NCBI RefSeq assembly: GCF_002505485.1
Contig: NZ_DAVG01000137.1
Location: 1 to 56,624 of the forward strand
Source: Methanosarcina sp. UBA5
GTDB lineage: Archaea; Halobacteriota; Methanosarcinia; Methanosarcinales; Methanosarcinaceae
Length of the DNA: 56,624 bases
Direction: 5' to 3'
Positions 34,422-41,645 of the stretch are shown here, in pieces; within the stretch, counting starts at the first letter, position 1, and the number at the start of each line of letters is the position of its first letter. A model generated the notes under the pieces. It searched no databases, was not told where the DNA came from, and was given only the letters and a program-made list of their open reading frames with translations. The position numbers and the translations under genes are program-made.

Positions 34422-35207
34422 TTATAATCTCTCCAGTTGTGTGGACCTGTCTTTATAGTATGAAAAGAGCTCTTCACACCATTTCAGTGCACTCTCATCA
34501 AAGCTCATCAGGCGTTGATGGTCAAACTTTCCCTTCTTGTCGAAAAGCACAAGCGAGCAGAAACGCTCTGTCACTACGTTTTTTAAGGTTACACTTTTGT
34601 CACAGATGTAAATCTCAATATTTTTCGATTTCAAGAGAAATTTCAGATCTTCGTAGTAATCCTTTTTCATTCTGTCAAAAACGGGTTCTGTTAGGATAAG
34701 ACATATTTCAGCCTCTTTTCTTGCAAGTTCCAGGTACATTTCAACGTGAAGAGGGTTGAAATATGAGAGAAACATCTTTACGTGCTTTGATTCCAGAAGG
34801 TTACTTCTAAAATCTTCAGGGATTTCGAAAAGCCGGTTAAGGTCGGGTTCAAGCATGAAATAGTTCCCTAATTCATCAATCCTGTTAAGGAGAGACTCGG
34901 GAATTGCGGTAAAGTCATGGTTTGTCCAGTAATCGTAATTTTCCTCAAAAACCCTTACGGTATTCAGCAAAGGTTCCATCTTTTCAACTACTATTTCTCC
35001 CATCTCCGAGAGCCTGTAAGTGTTTTTATCATCCTGTACTATCAGGCGTCCCTCTTTTAATTTCTTGATCTGGGGCATGATCGATGTCGAGTTGACGTTA
35101 AGAGCTGTTTTTATTTCGTCTCCGGTCTTTGGCCCTTCTTCTAGCAGGAGCAATACATCCTTCCTTTTTTCTGAAAGAAACGCTAGATCAATAAGTGATG
35201 TTTTCAT
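34422..35207 (-). CDS. Msr-family regulator (HTH + FilR1/DUF1724)
   Basis: This is the fourth Msr-type regulator, 261 aa. The winged helix spans residues about 4-72 ('FLSEKRKDVLLLLEEGPKTGDEIK', 'TSIMPQIKKLKEGRLIV'). The sensor domain closes with 'FDESALKWCEELFSYYKDRS', nearly the same as in the first Msr protein of the window. It lies 5-6 kb beyond mtaA and faces the receiver genes tail to tail. Its target is unknown; other methyltransferase operons elsewhere in the genome are as likely as the mta genes here. Members of this family bind DNA near methyltransferase promoters in M. acetivorans. Confidence 0.85.
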   Translation of the reverse strand: MKTSLIDLAFLSEKRKDVLLLLEEGPKTGDEIKTALNVNSTSIMPQIKKLKEGRLIVQDDKNTYRLSEMGEIVVEKMEPLLNTVRVFEENYDYWTNHDFTAIPESLLNRIDELGNYFMLEPDLNRLFEIPEDFRSNLLESKHVKMFLSYFNPLHVEMYLELARKEAEICLILTEPVFDRMKKDYYEDLKFLLKSKNIEIYICDKSVTLKNVVTERFCSLVLFDKKGKFDHQRLMSFDESALKWCEELFSYYKDRSTQLERL

Positions 35208-35391
35208 TTTGTTCCATCTCCCCGGGAAACTTTTATATTTAGAAGAGATATTTCCCCTTTATTTCTTTTCAGAAAGCAGTCTGAGTTAACAAAAATTCTT
35301 TCATTTTCCAGAAGAACTTTGAAGGAATTTCTCGCAACATTACTGCGTTACTTTTTAATTGATCCTTTATATTTTTTTCCAAAAAAAACCC

Positions 35392-36264
35392 TTATTTTTT
35401 TCCCGTAGCTAATACATAACCCACATATTTTGAGGTTGATTTTTTTCGGAGGAGAATTTTTTTGCTTTCTTCCAGCCTTTTGAACCGGTATCGAATCTTT
35501 CTGCTTAAGAGGTAGTACTTCGTCATTTTCAAGATCGTGCCTATAAGGTACTCTACAAAGCTCCAGGTTCCTCCCATCGCTTCTGCCATATATTTTGTCT
35601 CTTGAAGGTACCGGATAGGTTTGTACATTCTTACATTAACATCTTTCAGGCCTGCTCTTTCAAGTTCTTCTTTCCATTTTTCAGATGACAACAGGGAAAA
35701 CGGAAGCCCTGTTATTTCTCCAATTATTTTTTCAGCTTGAGCGATTTCTTTGGTGGCTTTAGCAGGAATCTCCTTTTCTCTATACATTTCGTTTATCCCT
35801 ACGTAAGCCCCCGGCCTCAGAACCCTTGTGAATTCTTTGAAAGCTCTTTCCCTATCCAAAAACTGGGACACAAATTCTGTTATCACGGCATCGAAAGTTC
35901 CTGCTTCAAAGGGCAGGACGTGAGCATCCCCTACTCTGAATTTTACTTTGTCGGAAACTCCCTGGCTTTTTGCCCTTTCTTTTGCTTTCTCAATCGAAAG
36001 TTCCGCAATATCAATTCCTACTATCTCACAGCCAATTTCTCTGGCAAGGTAACAGGCAGAAAAACCGGTCCCACACCCTACCATCAGGACTTTTTTCGCA
36101 GAGTCGATCCTGCATAACTCCGCAAGTTTTTTGGTGGAGATAAGGCCGCCTACATGATAATAAGGTACTCCCAGATAACTCATAAAGTCGTAATAGCCCA
36201 GGGCTTCAGCTTGTTTAACTGAAAGTTTTAGTTCTCTGTGTGGAATGTCTCTTTCGGCCTGCAT
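35392..36264 (-). CDS. Class I SAM-dependent methyltransferase
   Basis: This is a SAM-dependent methyltransferase, about 290 aa. Motif I is VLMVGCGTGFSACYLA (residues about 60-75), the acidic ribose-binding residue follows in EIVGIDIAE, and motif III wording is RVGDAHVLPFEAGTFDAVI. The domain resembles UbiE/sterol-type methyltransferases acting on small lipophilic molecules. The C-terminal 60 residues are basic and aromatic and could contact the membrane. I start at the ATG at 36264; the TTG two codons earlier is less likely. It follows the hydrogenase-like operon by 45 nt on the same strand, so it may be its last gene. The substrate is unknown. Confidence 0.75.
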   Translation of the reverse strand: MQAERDIPHRELKLSVKQAEALGYYDFMSYLGVPYYHVGGLISTKKLAELCRIDSAKKVLMVGCGTGFSACYLAREIGCEIVGIDIAELSIEKAKERAKSQGVSDKVKFRVGDAHVLPFEAGTFDAVITEFVSQFLDRERAFKEFTRVLRPGAYVGINEMYREKEIPAKATKEIAQAEKIIGEITGLPFSLLSSEKWKEELERAGLKDVNVRMYKPIRYLQETKYMAEAMGGTWSFVEYLIGTILKMTKYYLLSRKIRYRFKRLEESKKILLRKKSTSKYVGYVLATGKK

Positions 36265-36309
36265 ATCCAATCTGCCAGTTTCTGAAATAATTTAACATTC
36301 CAAATGATG

Positions 36310-36828
36310 TTAGTTTTCATTTTCCTTATTTTTTACCAGGGCAAAGATCCCACGCAGGATTTCTTTCGGAGAGGGAGGGTTTCCAGGAATTTTTATATCC
36401 ACAGGCAGGATTTTGTCAACTCCGCCAAGTACGGCATAAGAGCCTTTATAAATTCCCCCATCACAGGCATCATCTCCTACTGCGACAACGAATTTGGGGG
36501 AGGGCATGGCTTCATAGGTTTTTAGAACGGCTTCGGCCATATTCAGGGTGACTGCACCTGTAACCAGCAGGACATCAGCATGCCTTGGAGAAGCCACAAA
36601 AGAGATCCCGAACCTCTCAACATCATAATGCGGGGCTCCGAGGTTTGAAATCTCAATTTCTGTTGAATTGTCGCTGCCTGAGTCCAGTTCGCGGATTGCA
36701 AGGCTGTGCCCGAAAACCTTGTTAACTTCAGTTTTCAGTTCGGAGCCTAGGGCTTCAAGTTCACTATCGGAAAACTCAAATTTTTCAGTTACTTTCGGGC
36801 GGAAGAAGTATGTAAGTGGGTTTACCAT
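36310..36828 (-). CDS. Ehr/Hyf-like small subunit (HyfI/NuoB type), Fe-S ligands lost
   Basis: This is the homologue of the NuoB/HyfI/HycG small subunit, about 172 aa. The fold is clear from 'APHYDVERFGISFVASPRHADVLLVTG' and 'YAVLGGVDKILPVDI' (the longer quotes are landmarks from residues about 64-150). The four cluster-binding Cys are all replaced: CNGC reads DNST, VGDCA reads VGDDA, and PGCPP reads PGNPP. A single cysteine is left in the protein. It therefore cannot hold the proximal (N2-type) [4Fe-4S] cluster. I choose the ATG at 36828, with GAGGTG upstream and just after the large-subunit stop; an ATG at 36858 would overlap by 20 nt. It is last of the six overlapping genes. Confidence 0.88.
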   Translation of the reverse strand: MVNPLTYFFRPKVTEKFEFSDSELEALGSELKTEVNKVFGHSLAIRELDSGSDNSTEIEISNLGAPHYDVERFGISFVASPRHADVLLVTGAVTLNMAEAVLKTYEAMPSPKFVVAVGDDACDGGIYKGSYAVLGGVDKILPVDIKIPGNPPSPKEILRGIFALVKNKENEN

Positions 36829-36838
36829 CCATTTCACC

Positions 36839-38512
36839 TCAGAGGTCGGTTCCTGCATAGGAGAGGTTTAGGCTTTTATTTATAAGGGGAAAATCAGGAA
36901 CAATATTCCCGAGTACTGCATGTTCTACAGCTTGCCAATTGCAGAAAGATGCGGTCCGCACTTTGTAGCGGTCAATTACCCCTCTTCTAATATAGATCCA
37001 ATGCAGGTTCTGGCCCCGTGCAGCTTCAACCATTGAAAGGACGTATCCATCCGGAATATTTGAAATTGCAAATTCGATTGTCTCGGAAATGATTGCGCCT
37101 TCCGGGATTGACGCTATAAGCTTTTTTATCAGGGAAGTTGAATTAATAACTTCGGCAGCTTTAACCTCGAACCGAGAAAGGACATCGCCTGCGGTTTTAA
37201 TCGCTCTTTCAGGAGTTATGTCTTCGTATATACCATAGGGATGGTCAAACCGGACATCATATGTAGCTCCGGCCGCTCTGGCAATAGGACCTGTAATATT
37301 AAGTGGAGCGATCAGTTTTTTTTTCAAAACCCCGGTTGTTGAAAACCTGTCAATAAGGGATGAGGAAGCATGGACAGCCTCAATAGCGGATTCAAACTGC
37401 AGTACAAATGTTTTCAAATAAAGGTTGAGTTTTGAAAGAGCCTCGCCTGAAATCTCCTTTTTTACGCCTCCTAAATCTATGGCGCCTCTCATAAATCGGG
37501 AGCCAGTGAGAAGTTCGTTTTGCCTGAAAATGTTTTCGCGGAGAATAAGGAAAGGCGTTGTCATTCTTGGGAATCCTATATCGGTAATCATACCTGAGAG
37601 ATCACCCATATGCGAGTAAATGCGTTCCAGCTCAAGGAGAATGCCCCTTAAGTAGTTAGCTCTTTCCGGAACTTCGATTCCCGCAATTTTTTCTACGGCT
37701 GTACAAAAGGCAACGGTATTGGCAACGGTTTCGTCCCCACTTATTGCCTCGGCAATCGGGACACAGGCAGAGGTTTTCTTTCCCTCGGCAAGCTTTTCGA
37801 TTCCCCTGTGTTTATAAAAGAGCCTTATTTCGAGATTGAAGATTGGTTCTCCAATGACGCTGAACCTGAAATGTCCAGGCTCGATAATTCCTGCATGTAC
37901 AGGCCCAACCGGAATCTGGTAAACGCCTTCGCCTCCCACCTGCTTGAAAGGATATGCTTCCTCCGGGTTTTCGACAGCCTGGATTTTTCCGTTTTTAAAG
38001 GATTTCAGGAGAGGATGAAAGCCTTCAGGATACACCTCGTGTAAAAAGAGCCTTCTTTTGTCAAAAGCATCCGTAAATTCTATCCCAAATCCGTCCCGGA
38101 TCTCCCGTTCATACCAGCAGGCTGAAGGGAAAAGAGTGGCAATAGAAGTCGTTTCCGTTTTTACATACCGCATAAATGCAAATACGTCAGTAGAACCGTT
38201 CAGCCTGAAAATATAAAAGAGAGTAAAACAAGGGCTTTCCTCAAAATCCTGAACGCAGAACAGGCTTATAAGGACAAAACCCTTCTCGGAAAGCTCAGGT
38301 ACTATTTTTAAAAACTCTTCTTCTGCCAGGGGAATATAGAATTCCCCATTTTTTCCCCTCCTGATTTGCGGTTTTGTGCCTGAAATGTCAATCATTAAAT
38401 CCGTAGCATATTGGGTTTCCAGAACTGCAGGATTAACTGAAATCTGGCAATTATCTCTTAATTTCAGGCCTGCCGGGCTCAGGGAACCAGTTATGTTTTT
38501 GGTTGAGTTCAT
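36839..38512 (-). CDS. Ehr/Hyf-like large subunit (NuoCD/HyfG type), NiFe ligands lost
   Basis: This is a 557-aa fusion of a NuoC-like domain (residues about 60-175) and a NuoD/HycE-like domain (about 200-557). Landmarks are GPVHAGIIEPGHFRF (about 203), HRGIEKLAEG (about 235) and RANYLRGILLELERIYSH. Hydrogenases of group 4 have RxCGxC after HRGIEK and DPCxxCxxR at the C-terminus. Here the first reads EAISGD (about 255-260), and the last residues are SLNLSYAGTDL, without cysteine. So it can bind no nickel. This marks the 'Ehr' (energy-converting hydrogenase related) class. Quinone binding as in NuoD cannot be excluded. GGAGG lies before the ATG. Confidence 0.9.
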   Translation of the reverse strand: MNSTKNITGSLSPAGLKLRDNCQISVNPAVLETQYATDLMIDISGTKPQIRRGKNGEFYIPLAEEEFLKIVPELSEKGFVLISLFCVQDFEESPCFTLFYIFRLNGSTDVFAFMRYVKTETTSIATLFPSACWYEREIRDGFGIEFTDAFDKRRLFLHEVYPEGFHPLLKSFKNGKIQAVENPEEAYPFKQVGGEGVYQIPVGPVHAGIIEPGHFRFSVIGEPIFNLEIRLFYKHRGIEKLAEGKKTSACVPIAEAISGDETVANTVAFCTAVEKIAGIEVPERANYLRGILLELERIYSHMGDLSGMITDIGFPRMTTPFLILRENIFRQNELLTGSRFMRGAIDLGGVKKEISGEALSKLNLYLKTFVLQFESAIEAVHASSSLIDRFSTTGVLKKKLIAPLNITGPIARAAGATYDVRFDHPYGIYEDITPERAIKTAGDVLSRFEVKAAEVINSTSLIKKLIASIPEGAIISETIEFAISNIPDGYVLSMVEAARGQNLHWIYIRRGVIDRYKVRTASFCNWQAVEHAVLGNIVPDFPLINKSLNLSYAGTDL

Positions 38513-38530
38513 CTTCTCTTTGCCTCCTAT

Positions 38531-40009
38531 TTACAGGTATCCAAGCTCATACACAATTTCGTTCAACAGGTTTTTCAGAGATTCTGGAAAGAAAACTCCA
38601 AGTACCAGAATCATGAAAATAATGGATATTATTGGGAATTTCATGCCGCTTCGGACTACATAGGGAAGAGGCGGAGTTTCCAGCCCTTCGGTTCCAGCCT
38701 CTTTCGAGCTCCGGGTAAAGGCTTCGATTAAAAACCTTGCAAATGCAGCAGATGCAATGACCAGGAGGAGAAGAACTGCAAAAACAAGCGATTTCGAAAA
38801 CCCGAAAGCTTCCAGCAGGATAAAGAATTTGGCCGAAAAGATCGGGAACGGAGGCATCCCTACTATTGCAAAGCTCCCAATAACGAATCCCCAGCCTGCG
38901 ATTGGCTGGAGTGAAAAGACGTCTTTTACGTCCTGAATCAGATTGCTCTCATATTGCCTGTGCAGAATGCCTGCCGAGAAGAAGAGTGCGGCTTTGGTCA
39001 GCGAGTGGGCAAGGATATAAAAAAGTGTCCAGAAGAGAGCAAGAGGCGTTCCAATGCCTATTCCGAGGAGGAGGATGCCCATATGTTCTACACTTGAAAA
39101 AGCAATCAACATCTTCAGGTTTTTCTGCAAAAGCATATTCAGGACTGCAACTGCGACGGTAAGCAGCCCAAAACCTAGAAGGAACTGAGATATCATATCT
39201 TCGGCCTGGGTCTGCCTGACAATCGAGTACATCCGCAGAATTCCGTATACGCCTATATTTAACAGGACTCCAGATAAAATTGCGCTTACTGCTGAAGGGG
39301 CTTTTGAGTGGGCATCCGGAAGCCAGGTATGGAAGGGGAAAATCCCGGATTTTGCTGCAAAGCCAATAAACAGAAATACAAAACTTGCAGTCAGCATTTT
39401 AGGGGATAGGAGGGCTGCGTTTTCAAGCAGTAGGGTCCAGTTCAGAGTCCCGCTGCCCAGGACTTCCCCGGAGAGCGTGTATAAAAAGATCAACCCTATG
39501 AATGAAAAAAGCATGGCTCCAGAGGCTATGAAGATATATTTGATGGCAGCGTCGATGTTTTCTCTGGCAGACAGGATTGCCACGAGTGCGGCTGAAAACA
39601 CTGTTGTCAGCTCGGCAAAGATCCAGAATAGAGCAAGATTGTCCGAAAAGAAAGCCAGGGTTACTGTCGTAAGCAGAAGGCTGAAAACCATATAAAAGAT
39701 TTTCAGGTTATTCCTGTGCAATTCCTGGGCCTGCATCAGGCTCTCTACATAGCCGTTTGCGTAGACTGAAGCCAGGAAGAACAGCAAAGCCGCAATAAGA
39801 ACTTCATAGAGGCTGAGATGATCCACATAGAAGTATTCGCTTCCAGTTTCAAAGCCCGGCGCTGTGATGGTGAGTAGCGCATAAAACCCGATTGCAAGAA
39901 AAGCGAGAGTATGCAGAATGAAGAAGACGTTCATTGCTCTGTGAGACTTTGAAAGCAAGATAAGGGCAAAAGCTACGGCTCCGACTGCCAGATAATTGAG
40001 TATTATCAT
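38531..40009 (-). CDS. Antiporter-like membrane subunit (HyfF/NuoN-type)
   Basis: This proton-pumping antiporter-like subunit is 492 aa with about 14 helices. The core family stretch is seen at residues about 125-260: 'LALFWIFAELTTVFSAALVA', then 'AAKSGIFPFHTWLPDAHSKAPS', in which the conserved Lys and the Lys/His of the ion path lie. 'AFSSVEHMGILLLG' marks the second half. It resembles HyfF/HycC-type NuoN/M relatives. It overlaps the next subunit by one base, so translation is coupled. With no redox centres in the peripheral arm, its energy source is unclear. Confidence 0.88.
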   Translation of the reverse strand: MIILNYLAVGAVAFALILLSKSHRAMNVFFILHTLAFLAIGFYALLTITAPGFETGSEYFYVDHLSLYEVLIAALLFFLASVYANGYVESLMQAQELHRNNLKIFYMVFSLLLTTVTLAFFSDNLALFWIFAELTTVFSAALVAILSARENIDAAIKYIFIASGAMLFSFIGLIFLYTLSGEVLGSGTLNWTLLLENAALLSPKMLTASFVFLFIGFAAKSGIFPFHTWLPDAHSKAPSAVSAILSGVLLNIGVYGILRMYSIVRQTQAEDMISQFLLGFGLLTVAVAVLNMLLQKNLKMLIAFSSVEHMGILLLGIGIGTPLALFWTLFYILAHSLTKAALFFSAGILHRQYESNLIQDVKDVFSLQPIAGWGFVIGSFAIVGMPPFPIFSAKFFILLEAFGFSKSLVFAVLLLLVIASAAFARFLIEAFTRSSKEAGTEGLETPPLPYVVRSGMKFPIISIIFMILVLGVFFPESLKNLLNEIVYELGYL

Positions 40010-40707
40010 TAATTATCCCTCCCTGACCAGATTTTAAGCGTTTGGAGGTGCTGGTGATATTCTTCTATTGTAGAATCGAGACCGATTGCCAGAATAGTTG
40101 TTAACAGTACAAGGATCATCAGGTCTATTACTATCAGGATTTCTATAATAAAGGGGAGATCCGCAACAAAAATTCCGAAAAGCAGAACCCCGTTTTCCAT
40201 TGTCAGATAACCTATGGCCTTTGTAATCACTTTTCTCCGGCTGAATATCACAAGCATACCCATGAGTGTTAGGGATAAACCTATAACAGCTCCCATGAAA
40301 AACAACTTTCCCAGGACATACTCATTGAAGAAGCCTGAAAGGAAGACATATGCAAGCAGGATCAGGCCCATGCTAACAAGTAGGGACGCTGTTGGCTCCA
40401 GGTAATTAAACTTCAGGTCCCGGCTGATTTTGATTTTTTCTCCGATAAGATTTATAAAAAGGGGAATTAGCATCACCTTGCTTACAAGTGTAAGAACTGC
40501 AATCGCAAGCAGGGTCTTGTTGCCTTCAATCAGGTAGAGAAACTCTGCGATCAGGACCAGCAGCAGGGATTGGACGGCATAGACGGTCAGTAGAGAGGCA
40601 ATATTCCTTGTGGAAAGGGTAAAAGCTGCAGTGATCAACACAAATACAAAGAGAATCCTGATTATGTCTTCGAGGAATGCCGGATCTGCCAGGAAAGAAG
40701 ATATCAT
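40009..40707 (-). CDS. HyfE-like membrane subunit
   Basis: This membrane protein is 232 aa, the HyfE subunit of hydrogenase-4-type complexes, which contains a NuoK-like part. About seven helices are visible; the polar helix 'MENGVLLFGIFVADLPFIIEILIVIDLMILVLL' region near residues 170-205 (two Glu, two Asp) corresponds to the conserved NuoK/HyfE acidic residues. It overlaps HyfF-like by one base and HyfC-like by four, as expected in a coupled operon. Such proteins help form the proton path at the junction of the complex. Family assignment is good; the role in a cofactor-less complex is open. Confidence 0.85.
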   Translation of the reverse strand: MISSFLADPAFLEDIIRILFVFVLITAAFTLSTRNIASLLTVYAVQSLLLVLIAEFLYLIEGNKTLLAIAVLTLVSKVMLIPLFINLIGEKIKISRDLKFNYLEPTASLLVSMGLILLAYVFLSGFFNEYVLGKLFFMGAVIGLSLTLMGMLVIFSRRKVITKAIGYLTMENGVLLFGIFVADLPFIIEILIVIDLMILVLLTTILAIGLDSTIEEYHQHLQTLKIWSGRDN

Positions 40708-41645
40708 GCAAACACTTCCATCAGGATGGTAAGCGCGGAAAAGAAAAATGCCATCATATAGAAGCTGGGCAGCCTGAAAAGCCGCATTTTTGCAATGGAA
40801 GATTCAAAAAGGCCTATTACTCCTGCAAGCAAACTGGCTTTTACAAGGAAATAGAGGCATGAGACCGCAAGACCTGCAAAGGTAACCTTGGTTGCAAGCC
40901 CCCAGGGAGCCAGGATATTTATCAGGACTGCCATCAGGATTGTCTGCTTAACGGCGTGGGCAAGCTCTATTAAAGCCAGGTTTTTTCCGGACTGTTCCAG
41001 AATCATGGCTTCGTTAATCATGGTAAGTTCAAGATGCGTTGCGGGGTTGTCCACGGGAATTCTTCCGGTTTCCACTATGATGATGATAAAAAGGGAAATT
41101 GAAATAAGGGTCAGGGTAGGGCTTTTCGGAATCGTTGACCCGGCAGTTATTGCAAACATTTCATGAAAGTTTACGGTTTTTAATACATATGCAAGCGCGG
41201 CAAAGGCTATGACCATTGTAGGTTCAATAACGGCCGAGAGGCTCATTAAGCGGGAACTTCCCATGCCTCCGAAAGTGCTGCCTGCATCAAGCCCGCATAG
41301 TGCCGTAAAAAAGCGTTCTATTGCGAGCAGGTAGAGGAAAACTATTATATTTCCGATTCCTGCCGGGGCTTCGGGAATAAAGACGATTGGGACAAAAAGT
41401 GAGGCCAGGATAAGGACTGCCAGGTTGAGATAGGGAGTAATTCTCATAATTCCTGAGGAGTTAGGCGAGTAAATAACCTCTTTTTTCATAAGTTTGCGCA
41501 AATCGAAATAGCTCTGCAGTAAATTCGGGCCTTTTCGTCCCTGGGTAGACGCCTTGACCTTTTTAATCAGGCTCATAAATAGTGGTGATACCAGCAGAAT
41601 AAAGCCAGTGTTTAGCAGAGTGAATAAGAGGAATGAAGCATTCAT
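40704..41645 (-). CDS. HyfC/NuoH-like membrane subunit
   Basis: This is the NuoH-type subunit that anchors the peripheral arm to the membrane, 313 aa with eight or more helices. Family landmarks are 'GRKGPNLLQSYFDLRKLMKKE' (residues about 36-56), with the Gln/Asp run typical of HyfC/HycD; 'ERFFTALCGLDAGSTFGGMGSSR' (about 109-131); and 'ETGRIPVDNPATHLELTMINEAM' (about 190-212), with its conserved acidic residues. In complex I this subunit forms much of the quinone-access channel and the first proton pathway. Its acidic residues are kept, so ion conduction is plausible even though the redox cofactors are gone. Confidence 0.9.
   Translation of the reverse strand: MNASFLLFTLLNTGFILLVSPLFMSLIKKVKASTQGRKGPNLLQSYFDLRKLMKKEVIYSPNSSGIMRITPYLNLAVLILASLFVPIVFIPEAPAGIGNIIVFLYLLAIERFFTALCGLDAGSTFGGMGSSRLMSLSAVIEPTMVIAFAALAYVLKTVNFHEMFAITAGSTIPKSPTLTLISISLFIIIIVETGRIPVDNPATHLELTMINEAMILEQSGKNLALIELAHAVKQTILMAVLINILAPWGLATKVTFAGLAVSCLYFLVKASLLAGVIGLFESSIAKMRLFRLPSFYMMAFFFSALTILMEVFA

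Noticed and set aside
36839..38512. Functional NiFe hydrogenase large subunit
   Set aside because: Neither RxCGxC nor DPCxxCxxR is present; the name hydrogenase would mislead.
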